DNA from: Neobacillus cucumis
GTDB taxonomy: Bacteria > Bacillota > Bacilli > Bacillales_B > DSM-18226
DNA: 64,000 nucleotides
Direction of reading: 5' to 3'
NCBI RefSeq assembly: GCF_016107705.1
Contig: NZ_JAEHGC010000004.1
Location: 248,001 to 312,000, forward strand
In this document: piece after piece, positions 10,687 through 18,576 of the stretch
How positions within the stretch are numbered: position 1 is the first letter of the stretch
Layout: each line of letters opens with the position of its first letter
Notes under the pieces: generated by a model
What the model saw: only the letters and a program-made list of their open reading frames with translations
Told to the model about the DNA's origin: nothing
The model's database searches: none
Program-made: the position numbers and the translations under genes

Positions 10687-10714
10687 ATTATATAATGAAT
10701 GAGCATTCAGTCAA
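10687..10714 (-). promoter_or_regulatory. fadF promoter (sigma-A type)
   Basis: Read leftward: -35 TTGACT (10714-10709), a 16-bp spacer and -10 TATAAT (10692-10687), 75 bp before the fadF start. The spacer and part of the -35 are covered by the FadR box at 10696-10713, so bound repressor would occlude RNA polymerase. Confidence 0.75.
10696..10713. promoter_or_regulatory. FadR operator in the fadF promoter
   Basis: TGAATGAGCATTCAGTCA closely matches the B. subtilis FadR consensus TGAATGAMTANTCATTCA, with about 15 of 18 positions agreeing. FadR is released by long-chain acyl-CoA, so fadF would be induced by fatty acids. B. subtilis fadF is a known FadR target; here the site is read directly from sequence. 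Confidence 0.75.
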
Positions 10715-10751
10715 TGAAATTTTTCAAACTTTATTTTAGAAACTCAAATTC

Positions 10752-10766
10752 ATAGAAGCGTTTTCA
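10752..10766. promoter_or_regulatory. cre box between fadF and clsB
   Basis: ATAGAAGCGTTTTCA agrees with the cre consensus WTGNAANCGNWNNCA at 14 of 15 positions. It lies 38 bp upstream of the fadF -35 and 41 bp before the divergent clsB start, so it could act on either gene. Confidence 0.55.
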
Positions 10767-10806
10767 ATTGGAAACCATAAAAATATGATGAGGAGGGAAA
10801 TACCAG

Positions 10807-12009
10807 ATGACATTTGCGGTTACTTTTGTTGGAGTACTACTTCTTATCATCATATGGCTAGTCCTCGATTTTAGACTAGGAAGAAGGAAACATCTCTCAC
10901 AGATGAAAAATTGCGAAACCCCTATGCTTCATGGCCAGCTGGACATTTTCCCGCATGGGCCAGAACTGTTTGCTGATTATTTCAAAGAAATAAAAGAAGC
11001 CAAACGGCATATTCACATTCTCTTTTATATTATCAAAAATGACATGTTTAGCCATACTTTTTTAAAATTATTAAAAGAAAAGGCAAAAGAAGGTGTAGAA
11101 GTCAGGCTTCTGCTCGATCGCATCGGCGGTATCCATTTAAAAAAATATTCGATAAATGAACTTCGTGAAGCCGGCGTCCACTTTTCGTATTGCAATCGAG
11201 TAAAGCTCCCCTATCTTTTTTACTCCGCTCAGGTACGCAATCACCGGAAAATCACGATTATCGATGGAAAAATTGGGTATCTTGGCGGATACAACATTGG
11301 TAAGGAATACATTAACGAGGATCCTAAACTCAGCCCGTGGAGGGATTACCATTTAAAACTGCTCGGCGAAGGCGCAACTTTTTTACAAAGTGAGTTTCTG
11401 ATTGATTGGAGGGAAAATACCGGTGAGGACTTATTGAATCACTCTCAATATTTTCCTGAGGTTTCCAAAGGTTTAATCCGCCATCAATTGATGCCAACCG
11501 AAGCTTCTACACTGGAAAAAAAGTATTATGGACTGATTCAAATGGCCAAGGAATCGATTATTATTGGGACCCCTTATTTCATTCCAAGCAAGCTGCTTTT
11601 TCAGGAATTACTTGCAGCCTTAAAGAGAGGCGTTCAACTTGCCATCGTTGTCCCGTTTACCTCGGACCACGTTCTAGTTCAGGAGGCATCTCATCGCTAC
11701 TTAAAGGCTCTTTTGCGGGAGGGAGCAAAGGTTTTCCAATTTAAAAATGGTTTTTACCATGCAAAAACGATTGTCATCGACGATAAGCTTTGTGATATCG
11801 GCACCGCCAATTTTGATAAAAGAAGTTTATTTTTAAACAAAGAAATTAACTGCTATATTTATAATCCTGAATTCATTGAACGGCTGAAGACCGTTTTGCA
11901 AAAAGATATTGGGGATTCACAGCCATTGACGCTAAAGGAATTATCGAAACCCAATCTTTTCAGGTCCGTGAAAGAAGGCATCGCTGGAATTTTTTCTTAT
12001 TTTTTATAG
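10807..12009 (+). CDS. clsB: Cardiolipin synthase (YwjE/ClsB type)
   Basis: Phospholipase-D-superfamily cardiolipin synthase, 400 residues, similar in size to B. subtilis YwjE. One N-terminal membrane helix (residues about 3-22) anchors it. Two PLD half-motifs are visible: HRKITIIDGKIGYLGGYN and HAKTIVIDDKLCDIGTANFD, each with HxK(x)4D. It joins two phosphatidylglycerol molecules into cardiolipin plus glycerol. It lacks the second N-terminal membrane helix of ClsA-type enzymes. The ATG is preceded by AGGAGGG. The UV endonuclease gene begins 24 bases after its stop, so they are probably cotranscribed, as in B. subtilis ywjE-ywjD. Confidence 0.92.
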   Translation: MTFAVTFVGVLLLIIIWLVLDFRLGRRKHLSQMKNCETPMLHGQLDIFPHGPELFADYFKEIKEAKRHIHILFYIIKNDMFSHTFLKLLKEKAKEGVEVRLLLDRIGGIHLKKYSINELREAGVHFSYCNRVKLPYLFYSAQVRNHRKITIIDGKIGYLGGYNIGKEYINEDPKLSPWRDYHLKLLGEGATFLQSEFLIDWRENTGEDLLNHSQYFPEVSKGLIRHQLMPTEASTLEKKYYGLIQMAKESIIIGTPYFIPSKLLFQELLAALKRGVQLAIVVPFTSDHVLVQEASHRYLKALLREGAKVFQFKNGFYHAKTIVIDDKLCDIGTANFDKRSLFLNKEINCYIYNPEFIERLKTVLQKDIGDSQPLTLKELSKPNLFRSVKEGIAGIFSYFL

Positions 12010-12033
12010 CAACAAACGACAGGAGTTTGAAAA

Positions 12034-12990
12034 ATGAAGATTCGTTTCGGATATGTCTCACAGGCGACGACCCTATGGGATGCCTCTCCATCAAAAACGA
12101 TTACGTATACACGTTACCGGGAGTTACAAAAGCAGGAACAATTGGAAAAGCTACTTTCAGTGACGAAACAAAACCTTGATCATACCTTACGAATGCTTCA
12201 CTACAATATTGCCCATGAAATTGAACTTTACCGTTTTTCAAGCTCCCTCGTCCCTCTTGCCACCCATCCGGAGGTACGTTGGGATTTTGTCACTTCGTTT
12301 CAAAAGGAGTGGCAGGACATTGGGGAGCTTGTCCGTAAAAACCACCTAAGGGTAAGTTTTCATCCCAATCAGTTTACATTGTTTACCTCGAAGGATCCAA
12401 AAATTACTGAAAATGCCGTGATCGATATGGAGTATCACTTTCGGATGCTCGAGGCCATGGGGCTTGAACAGGAGTCAATGATTAATATTCATATTGGCGG
12501 TGCATATGGGAATAAATCTGAGGCACTGACGCGATTTCATCAAAATTTGACTGCCCTTCCGCTTCCGATTAAACAAGTGATGACCTTGGAAAATGATGAT
12601 AAAACCTATCACGCTGCGGAAACCTTAACCGCCTGTGAAAAGGAGCAGGTTCCGTTTGTGTTTGATTACCATCATCATATGGCGAATTTATGCGAGGATC
12701 CTTTAGAGGAATTGCTGCCGCGTTTGTTTCAAACATGGGAGCGAATGGGGCTTCCGCCAAAGGTTCACATTTCGTCCCCGAAATCAGAAAAGGAATTTCG
12801 TTCCCATGCCGATTATGTCGACTTGGAATTTATCCTGCCATTTGTTAAGTTACTGACCGCATTAGGTCGAGATGTTGATTTTATGATTGAAGCAAAAGCC
12901 AAGGATCAAGCCTGCTTAAAGCTGGTGGAGGACATGAGCAGGCTGCGCGGTTTTAAACGGGTTCGCGGTGCGGCCATTGCTATAACCTAA
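12034..12990 (+). CDS. uvsE: UV DNA damage endonuclease UvsE
   Basis: UVDE-family nuclease of 318 residues with a TIM-barrel fold like AP endonuclease IV. It nicks 5' to UV photoproducts and starts alternative excision repair. Visible: N-terminal MKIRFGYVS, metal-binding motifs [28 protein letters not shown] and FDYHHH, and HISSPK further on. The C-terminus ends shortly after [15 protein letters not shown], matching the family. An AGGAG ribosome site is present. Its last 11 bases overlap the 3' end of the convergent YitT-type gene. B. subtilis ywjD holds the same position and is associated with spores. Confidence 0.93.
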   Translation: MKIRFGYVSQATTLWDASPSKTITYTRYRELQKQEQLEKLLSVTKQNLDHTLRMLHYNIAHEIELYRFSSSLVPLATHPEVRWDFVTSFQKEWQDIGELVRKNHLRVSFHPNQFTLFTSKDPKITENAVIDMEYHFRMLEAMGLEQESMINIHIGGAYGNKSEALTRFHQNLTALPLPIKQVMTLENDDKTYHAAETLTACEKEQVPFVFDYHHHMANLCEDPLEELLPRLFQTWERMGLPPKVHISSPKSEKEFRSHADYVDLEFILPFVKLLTALGRDVDFMIEAKAKDQACLKLVEDMSRLRGFKRVRGAAIAIT

Positions 12991-13672
12991 TATTTTTAAG
13001 GGACAGATCAATCGTTTTACAAGCAATACAAAAGGTTGCCAACGAGTATACCGCCTCAAGTAGGCCAAAGACAAAAATCGAACTAAAAAAAATAAAGAAA
13101 TTAAAAAACAACACATATTGCCCAATCGAAAAAGGGGTCCGCTGACTTAACATGATGGCTAAAATCTCCGTACCATCGAGGGACCCGCCGAAGCGAATAA
13201 TCATTCCCACCCCCATTCCCAAGCAAATCCCGCCAAAGAGGATGACGAGAATGGGGTTTTTGGTGAGCACCGGAAACGGCTCGAGCATATACAATTCCAG
13301 GCTTAAAAAAAGAAGTGCTCCGAGGCTGATGATCAAAAACCTTTTTCCAAGATAAAGTAAGCCAAGCAGTAAAAAAGGCGTATTTAACAGAAAAATATAG
13401 AAGCCAACTTTATAGTCGGTGATATGGGCGAGCAAAATACTAATTCCCACAATTCCGCCATCAATAATGTAATTTTTCACTAATAGCAGCTGCAGGGCTG
13501 CTGCTACAAGCGATACCCCAATTAAGACCCCACCCCCCCGCTTATACAAGGAGAAATGGGCCGTTCTTTTTTCATTTATATAATTTTTATTTCGCTCCTT
13601 AAACATATTGGCCCCCATCCGTTCAATTGTCCTACTCATTATGTATGGTGGAATTCCTGATTTTATCCACAA
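12980..13672 (-). CDS. YitT-family membrane protein, C-terminally short
   Basis: Up to 230 residues with five or so membrane segments and the [10 protein letters not shown] and [12 protein letters not shown] motifs of the YitT/DUF161 family. Family members usually run about 280-290 residues and end in a soluble DUF2179 domain. Here the frame stops at TAG just after [13 protein letters not shown], so that domain is absent, and the 3' end overlaps uvsE by 11 bases. The start is uncertain: the frame opens at 13672, but an ATG at 13606, preceded by a GGGGG stretch, would give about 208 residues. Function of the family is unknown; it could be a decaying paralog or a genuine short form. Confidence 0.75.
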   Translation of the reverse strand: MWIKSGIPPYIMSRTIERMGANMFKERNKNYINEKRTAHFSLYKRGGGVLIGVSLVAAALQLLLVKNYIIDGGIVGISILLAHITDYKVGFYIFLLNTPFLLLGLLYLGKRFLIISLGALLFLSLELYMLEPFPVLTKNPILVILFGGICLGMGVGMIIRFGGSLDGTEILAIMLSQRTPFSIGQYVLFFNFFIFFSSIFVFGLLEAVYSLATFCIACKTIDLSLKNIRL

Positions 13673-13746
13673 AAAAATAAGACATGTTCCGGGGCATGAT
13701 TTCAGCCGTGAATGGTTAAAGTAACAAATATCAAGGAGGGATTATG

Positions 13747-13869
13747 ATGGAGAACACAAGTGAATTTGTTAAAAAATTAGCTGAGGACAAAAAGAAACAA
13801 GACTATAATAAAACGCACCAAGGAAAGGGACATCCGGATAAAAAGCTTCCGAATAACCAGCATAACTGA
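13747..13869 (+). CDS. Small hydrophilic protein, DUF4023-like (40 aa)
   Basis: A 40-residue lysine-rich peptide starting MENTSEFVKKLAEDKKK and ending GKGHPDKKLPNNQHN. The tail GHPxKKLPN resembles the small DUF4023 family of Bacillaceae as I remember it. A strong AAGGAGGG lies seven bases before the chosen ATG; an in-frame ATG one codon earlier (13744) is closer to that site. A strong bidirectional terminator starts 14 bases after the stop. Function unknown; a spore-associated role is plausible from size and composition only. Confidence 0.65.
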   Translation: MENTSEFVKKLAEDKKKQDYNKTHQGKGHPDKKLPNNQHN

Positions 13870-13882
13870 AGCTGGACAGGCG

Positions 13883-13912
13883 AAAAGCATCGGTATTTGC
13901 ACCGATGCTTTT
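13883..13912. terminator. Bidirectional terminator
   Basis: AAAAGCATCGGT (13883-13894) pairs perfectly with ACCGATGCTTTT (13901-13912) around a six-base loop. It serves the small rightward gene and the convergent sspH-type gene, whose stop follows immediately. Confidence 0.85.
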
Positions 13913-14095
13913 CTATTGATCTTCAATTAAGTTGAGGACGGGAACATCTCTTTCCTCTTCTGGGTTACTCCGTGAATAAATTCTCGCCGTTTTTGTTGCT
14001 TCATCCACATGCTGAATGATTACCGGGTTTCCCTCATAGGTAACCTGTATCACATCTGCAGACTCGCAGATTTCCTTCGCTCTTCCTATATTCAT
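13913..14095 (-). CDS. H-type small acid-soluble spore protein
   Basis: Sixty residues from the ATG at 14095; a start three codons upstream (14104) is possible but less well placed. The sequence MNIGRAKEICESADVIQVTYEGNPV followed by IQHVDE and ARIYSR is characteristic of the SspH family of minor spore core proteins. A ribosome site TAGGAG lies before the start. It is a single gene between argS and a small gene, ended by a shared terminator. Expression in the forespore is expected from the family; I did not identify a sigma-G promoter. Confidence 0.9.
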   Translation of the reverse strand: MNIGRAKEICESADVIQVTYEGNPVIIQHVDEATKTARIYSRSNPEEERDVPVLNLIEDQ

Positions 14096-14206
14096 GAAGC
14101 TCACTCCTAACTAAAAAGTCTATTTTAATATTTACTATTTTTTGGATAATATTCATCCATTTTTGATAAAAATTCCAATTAGACTTTTCAGCTTGGCCAA
14201 CATAAA

Positions 14207-15865
14207 CTACATTTTTTCTGGAGCGGATACACCGATTAATGCGAGCGCATTGCGTAAGGTAATCTTTACGGCTTTCACTAGCCCCAAACGAGCGGCGGAA
14301 CGCTCTGGAAATTCCGGATCAAGAACTTTTTCCGCATTATAAAAACTATGGAACGTTGAAGCCAGTTCAAAGATATAGTTTGTGACACGGTGCGGAACAC
14401 GTTTCACAGCTGCTTCTCCTACCGCCTGCGGGAACTCGCCAAGCTTTTTCAATAAATCAATTTCCTTTTCAGAGTCAATTAAAGAGAAGTTGGCTTCCGT
14501 ATCCACCTCTCCGCCCTGACGTAAAATGCTCGAAATCCTAGCGTGGGCATATTGCGCATAATACACTGGGTTCTCATTCGACTCCGAAACCGCTAAATCC
14601 AGGTCAAAATCCATATGCGTATCGGATGAGCGCATTGCAAAGAAGTAACGGGTGGCATCGAGGCCGACCTCATCGACTAAATCACGCATTGTGACCGCTT
14701 TTCCGGTACGCTTAGACATCTTCATCTTTTCACCGTTTTTATAGAGGTGAACAAGCTGGATAATTTCGACCTCGAGGGCATCACGGGCATAGCCCAAGGC
14801 CTGAATGGCCGCCTTCATCCGCGGAATATAGCCGTGATGGTCCGCACCCCAAATATTGATTAGTTTTTCAAAGCCGCGGTCCAGTTTGTCTTTATGATAA
14901 GCGATATCTGGCGTTAAGTAGGTGTAAGATCCGTCCTGCTTAATGAGTACACGGTTCTTATCATCACCAAAATCAGTTGATCGGAGCCAGGTTGCACCGT
15001 CCTCGTCATAGATATAACCGGTTTTACGCAGTGCCGCGAGCGCCTCGTCAATTTTTCCATTTTTATAAAGAGAGGTTTCCGAGAACCAGACATCAAAGCG
15101 GACGCGGAAATCCTCGAGGTCGCGCTTTAATTTTTCCATTTCATATGTCAAGCCGTATTCTCGGAAAAATTCAAAACGTTCAGCCTCATCCACTTCGACA
15201 TACTTATTGCCATACTCTTCGGCAAGCGTTTTTCCAATATTGATAATATCTTCACCATGATAACCGTCTTCAGGCATTTCTTTTTCTAAACCTAATGCTT
15301 GGAAATATCGTGCTTCTACTGATTTGGCAAGATTATTAATCTGGTTACCTGCATCATTGATATAGTATTCACGGGACACATCATATCCGGCCTTCGCCAA
15401 AATATTGGAGAGTGAATCACCGACAGCGGCTCCGCGGGCATGTCCAAGGTGCAGGTCTCCGGTTGGGTTTGCGGAAACAAACTCGACCTGAATTTTTTGG
15501 TTATTACCTACCGTTGTTTCTCCGTACTTTTCCCCCGCTTTTAGAACCGTTGAGATTAGATCGGTTAAATAGCTGTTGTTCATATAAAAATTAATAAAGC
15601 CCGGTCCTGCTAATTCAATTTTTTCAATCGATGCCTTTGAACGGTCGAAGTTTTCAATGAGTGCTTCAGCAATCATCCGCGGCGCCTTTTTTGCGACGCG
15701 TGCCAGCTGCATCGCCATATTAGTAGAATAATCGCCGTGCGCTTTTTCCTTTGGGGTCTCAAGAATGACATCAGGAATTTGCTCTTCCGTTGCGAGACCG
15801 GCCTTTAAAACAGCTGCCTTAATTTCTTCTTTAATTTTATTTTGAACCTGCTCCACTATATTCAT
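14207..15865 (-). CDS. argS: Arginyl-tRNA synthetase
   Basis: Class I aminoacyl-tRNA synthetase of 552 residues, close to the usual 556. It charges tRNA-Arg using ATP. The N-terminal Arg-tRNA synthetase domain is followed by the HIGH-equivalent motif in [18 protein letters not shown]. The KMSKR loop is in [18 protein letters not shown], and a C-terminal DALR anticodon-binding domain contains [15 protein letters not shown]. The start codon overlaps the ywiB stop as ATGA, so the two genes are translationally coupled; the order ywiB-argS matches B. subtilis. An inverted pair AAAAAGTCTA/TAGACTTTT downstream (14113-14188) has a very long loop and is a doubtful terminator. Confidence 0.97.
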   Translation of the reverse strand: MNIVEQVQNKIKEEIKAAVLKAGLATEEQIPDVILETPKEKAHGDYSTNMAMQLARVAKKAPRMIAEALIENFDRSKASIEKIELAGPGFINFYMNNSYLTDLISTVLKAGEKYGETTVGNNQKIQVEFVSANPTGDLHLGHARGAAVGDSLSNILAKAGYDVSREYYINDAGNQINNLAKSVEARYFQALGLEKEMPEDGYHGEDIINIGKTLAEEYGNKYVEVDEAERFEFFREYGLTYEMEKLKRDLEDFRVRFDVWFSETSLYKNGKIDEALAALRKTGYIYDEDGATWLRSTDFGDDKNRVLIKQDGSYTYLTPDIAYHKDKLDRGFEKLINIWGADHHGYIPRMKAAIQALGYARDALEVEIIQLVHLYKNGEKMKMSKRTGKAVTMRDLVDEVGLDATRYFFAMRSSDTHMDFDLDLAVSESNENPVYYAQYAHARISSILRQGGEVDTEANFSLIDSEKEIDLLKKLGEFPQAVGEAAVKRVPHRVTNYIFELASTFHSFYNAEKVLDPEFPERSAARLGLVKAVKITLRNALALIGVSAPEKM

Positions 15866-16281
15866 TTTTTATCCTCCTGGAAGGTAATCTGTAAATGGTA
15901 TGTACCTGCGGGTGAGTCCTGCATGGTAAAATCATAAAGTATGTCAATAAAGCCTTGACCATTATCAAAGTAATGTTCAAGGTTTTTCGTTAGGGTAGTC
16001 GTCTCAAACTGGCCAAATGGCATTTCATAGCTGCCGTTTAGTTTTCGATTTAACTCGAATGGCAGGCGCATTTTTACGGCACCGCCGCGTAAAATCAAAC
16101 CTTCCTTAGCGGCCATTTTCACAATTGTCCGGACGCTCCCCTCCTCCATTGCTTCCTCATACTTCAGATAAGAGGCATTCCCCTTTTCAAAATATTGACC
16201 AAACAACTGCAGCTCAAAACTCTCCTGTTGATCAATCGTCGTTCTCACTACTATCTTTACCGGTATCTCAGGCGTTGACAA
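15862..16281 (-). CDS. ywiB: DUF1934 protein YwiB
   Basis: Protein of 139 residues of the DUF1934/YwiB family, a calycin-like beta-barrel of unknown function found next to argS in many Bacillaceae. The family signature is the segment with [13 protein letters not shown] at the start and [18 protein letters not shown] in the middle. Its stop overlaps the argS start by four bases. Upstream lie a dispersed palindrome and the terminator of the speE-speB unit, so ywiB is probably the first gene of the ywiB-argS transcript. Confidence 0.85.
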   Translation of the reverse strand: MSTPEIPVKIVVRTTIDQQESFELQLFGQYFEKGNASYLKYEEAMEEGSVRTIVKMAAKEGLILRGGAVKMRLPFELNRKLNGSYEMPFGQFETTTLTKNLEHYFDNGQGFIDILYDFTMQDSPAGTYHLQITFQEDKK

Positions 16282-16349
16282 ACAAACCGCACTCCTCTAA
16301 ACACAAATTCACTTTTTCTATTATACCCATATTAAAGCGGCAATTCAAA

Positions 16350-16396
16350 ATCGACAAAATTCGGGCGGTGCCTGTCACCACCCGAATTTTGTCGAT
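16350..16396. repeat. Long palindrome with GTGCCTGTCAC centre
   Basis: Arms CGACAAAATTCGGG (16352-16365) and CCCGAATTTTGTCG (16381-16394) are exact inverse complements around a GTG-CCTGT-CAC core. Other palindromes with related centres but different arms lie at 17396-17413, 17435-17449 and 41958-41987. No gene lies within it. Confidence 0.8.
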
Positions 16397-16403
16397 TCAA
16401 AAA

Positions 16404-16427
16404 GCCTGCCCCTTCAAAAGGACAGGC
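16404..16427 (-). terminator. Terminator of the speE-speB transcript
   Basis: Read leftward: GCCTGTCC pairs with GGGCAGGC (one G-U) around an eight-base loop, followed by TTTTTGAATC. It lies about 80 bp after the speB stop and before ywiB. Confidence 0.75.
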
Positions 16428-16463
16428 ACATATAACTCAATATAGGGCTTTGACTTTGAGAAT

Positions 16464-16500
16464 TGTCCAGCTCCAGCGCCCGAAAAACGGGCGCTTCCGC
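16464..16500. repeat. Short GC-rich hairpin repeat beside speB
   Basis: GTCCAGCTCCAGCGCCCG, an AAAAA loop and CGGGCGCTTCCGC form a 7-8 bp GC stem directly after the speB stop. The GTCCAGCTCCAGCGCC/GGCGCTTCCGCTTT wording recalls, from memory, a repeat common in Bacillus intergenic regions. Confidence 0.5.
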
Positions 16501-16505
16501 TTTTC

Positions 16506-17378
16506 CTATTTCACCCAGCCAAGGATCATTTCACGGATGAGTTTGCTGGCTGTGTTTGCGGTTTGTTCGGAGTTGTCGTAGATTGGTGCTACTTCTACGA
16601 GGTCGCCGCCAACAACGTTTACTTCAGAGCGGGCGATTGCATGGATGGATGCCAATAGCTCTTTCGAAGTAATTCCGCCGCAGTCAACGGTACCTGTTCC
16701 CGGTGCATGGGCAGGGTCCAATACGTCGATATCAATCGTTACATAGACCGGACGCCCTGCAAGCGTCGGAAGGATTTCCTTAAGCGGCTCAAGCACTTCA
16801 AATTTAGAAATATGCATGCCAACCTGCTTTGCCCATTCAAACTCTTCCTTCATCCCAGAACGAATCCCGAAGGAATAGACATTTTTCGGTCCAATTAATT
16901 CCGCAATTTTGCGAATCGGCGTTGAATGCGATAACGGCTCACCTTCATAATTCTCACGTAAATCCGTGTGAGCATCAAAATGAATGATCGCCAAATCCGG
17001 ATATTTTTTAAAGACAGCTTTCATGACCGGCCATGAAACCAGATGTTCGCCGCCCATGCCAAGTGGGAATTTCCCGGCATCCAGCAAGGAGTCGATATAT
17101 TCTTCAATTAAATCCAAGCTCTTTTGTGGATTTCCAAACGGCAGTGGAATATCCCCAGCATCAAAATATTTAACATCCTCAAGCTCCCGATCAAGGTATG
17201 GACTATACTCTTCCAAACCAATCGAAACCTCACGAATACGAGTCGGGCCAAACCGAGAACCAGGTCGGTAACTCACTGTCCAATCCATTGGCATCCCGTA
17301 AAGAACCGCCTTACTCTCCTCAAAATTAGGATGACTCTTAATAAAGACATTTCCAGAATAGGCTTCATCGAAACGCAT
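16506..17378 (-). CDS. speB: Agmatinase
   Basis: Ureohydrolase of 290 residues converting agmatine to putrescine and urea. The binuclear manganese motifs of the arginase fold are visible: GGEHLVSWP, FDAHTDLR and TIDIDVLDPAHAPGTG. Length and the N-terminus MRFDEAYSGNVFIKSHP agree with B. subtilis SpeB. It lies directly downstream of speE; together they make spermidine from agmatine-derived putrescine. Two short GC-rich palindromes lie in the 76-base gap between speE and speB. A terminator for the pair lies at 16404-16427. Confidence 0.95.
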   Translation of the reverse strand: MRFDEAYSGNVFIKSHPNFEESKAVLYGMPMDWTVSYRPGSRFGPTRIREVSIGLEEYSPYLDRELEDVKYFDAGDIPLPFGNPQKSLDLIEEYIDSLLDAGKFPLGMGGEHLVSWPVMKAVFKKYPDLAIIHFDAHTDLRENYEGEPLSHSTPIRKIAELIGPKNVYSFGIRSGMKEEFEWAKQVGMHISKFEVLEPLKEILPTLAGRPVYVTIDIDVLDPAHAPGTGTVDCGGITSKELLASIHAIARSEVNVVGGDLVEVAPIYDNSEQTANTASKLIREMILGWVK

Positions 17379-17395
17379 CTTAACACTCCTCTTTT

Positions 17396-17413
17396 ATGGG
17401 GTCAGCACCCCAT
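17396..17413. repeat. Short palindrome ATGGGGTCAGCACCCCAT
   Basis: Two seven-base arms, ATGGGGT and ACCCCAT, flank CAGC in the speE-speB intercistronic gap. It belongs to a set of GGTCAG/GTGCCTG-centred palindromes in this window. Confidence 0.65.
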
Positions 17414-17434
17414 CACTTTACCGGCTAATCAAGC

Positions 17435-17449
17435 GGGGGTCAGACCCCC
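17435..17449. repeat. Short palindrome GGGGGTCAGACCCCC
   Basis: GGGGGTC-A-GACCCCC in the 76-base gap after speE, 22 bp from a second copy with different arms. It has no T-run, so it is not a standard terminator, but it may affect message stability. Confidence 0.7.
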
Positions 17450-17454
17450 ACTTA

Positions 17455-18282
17455 TTATTTAACTAAATCGCCCACAAATTTAGGCAGCACAAATGCTGCT
17501 TTGTGAAGTTCTTTTGTGTAGTATTTTGTTTCAATTTCGTGGAATCGGTCGTCGCTTACTTCTAGTGGGTCATATTTTTTTGAACCGATTGTGAATGCCC
17601 ATAAGCCGCTTGGGTAGGTAGGAATATTCGCTACATATAAACGGGTGATCGGGAAGATTTCACGTACATCGCGTTGAACATTGCGAATTAAATCTGCCTT
17701 AAACCATGGATTATCAGACTGAGCCACGAAAATACCATCTTCTTTTAGCGCCTTTGAAATTCCAGCGTAGAAGCCTCTTGTGAACAGGTTCACAGCAGGT
17801 CCAACTGGCTCTGTTGAGTCAACCATGATGACATCATATTCATTTTCACTTTTTGCAATATGCATAAAGCCGTCGTCCACACGAACATCCACACGAGGAT
17901 CGTCTAACTTGCCAGCAATTTCAGGAAGGAATTTCTTTGAATACTCAATTACCTTGCCATCAATATCAACAAGCGTTGCCTTTTTAACGCTTGGGTGCTT
18001 CAATACTTCACGAATAACCCCGCCATCGCCGCCGCCGACAACCAAAACATTTTCAGGATTTGGGTGAGTAAATAAAGGCACGTGCGCCACCATTTCATGA
18101 TAAACAAATTCGTCACGAACAGAAGTCATCACCATGTCATCTAAAAGAAGCATGTTACCCCATTCTTCTGTTTCAATCATATCCAGCTTTTGAAATTCTG
18201 TTTGCTCTGTATGTAAAGTCTTATTTACTTTCATCGTGATGCCAAAATTTTCGGTTTGCTTTTCTGTAAACCAAATTGTCAT
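17455..18282 (-). CDS. speE: Spermidine synthase
   Basis: Aminopropyltransferase of 275 residues that transfers the aminopropyl group of decarboxylated S-adenosylmethionine to putrescine. The central motif [19 protein letters not shown] binds the nucleotide, and [26 protein letters not shown] supplies the catalytic Asp. The sequence is close to B. subtilis SpeE throughout. The ATG at 18282 is chosen because AGAGG lies nine bases before it; the frame is open to 18309. It forms a unit with speB. The region up to pbpG is divergent and 294 bases long. Confidence 0.95.
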   Translation of the reverse strand: MTIWFTEKQTENFGITMKVNKTLHTEQTEFQKLDMIETEEWGNMLLLDDMVMTSVRDEFVYHEMVAHVPLFTHPNPENVLVVGGGDGGVIREVLKHPSVKKATLVDIDGKVIEYSKKFLPEIAGKLDDPRVDVRVDDGFMHIAKSENEYDVIMVDSTEPVGPAVNLFTRGFYAGISKALKEDGIFVAQSDNPWFKADLIRNVQRDVREIFPITRLYVANIPTYPSGLWAFTIGSKKYDPLEVSDDRFHEIETKYYTKELHKAAFVLPKFVGDLVK

Positions 18283-18469
18283 GTTCATCTTCCTCTCATC
18301 TATTTTCAATTTTAACTAAGTAATCACCAAAGCTAATATTTATTCACTTATCTGATCACGAAGGTACCACTCCATTTTTATCCTACCCAAACACTTAAAT
18401 TACAAACAAGAAAAAGTATAGAGGAATCTAGCAAAATTTCAAGGAAAATTTTCATTTCTTAGTGGAAAA

Positions 18470-18500
18470 TGTTTAAAACACATCCATTTTTTTCATACTG
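18470..18500 (+). promoter_or_regulatory. Candidate sigma-G promoter of pbpG
   Basis: TGTTTA (18470-18475), an 18-bp spacer and CATACTG (18494-18500), compared with the sigma-G consensus TGMATA-N18-CATACTA. B. subtilis pbpG is expressed in the forespore by sigma-F and sigma-G. The -35 is weak. Confidence 0.4.
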
Positions 18501-18576
18501 TTACTATAAGATTTTTTGATAGAAAGTCCGGACTTATTACACGGACAGACAGCGAATGCAAAAAGGGGTGAATATT

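Noticed and set aside
14113..14188. Inverted pair AAAAAGTCTA/TAGACTTTT as argS terminator
   Set aside because: The loop is over 50 bases and AT-rich, so a stable terminator is doubtful.
16282..16505. T-box or riboswitch ahead of ywiB-argS
   Set aside because: No T-box sequence or specifier stem is visible; the region is taken up by a terminator, a palindrome and a short GC hairpin.
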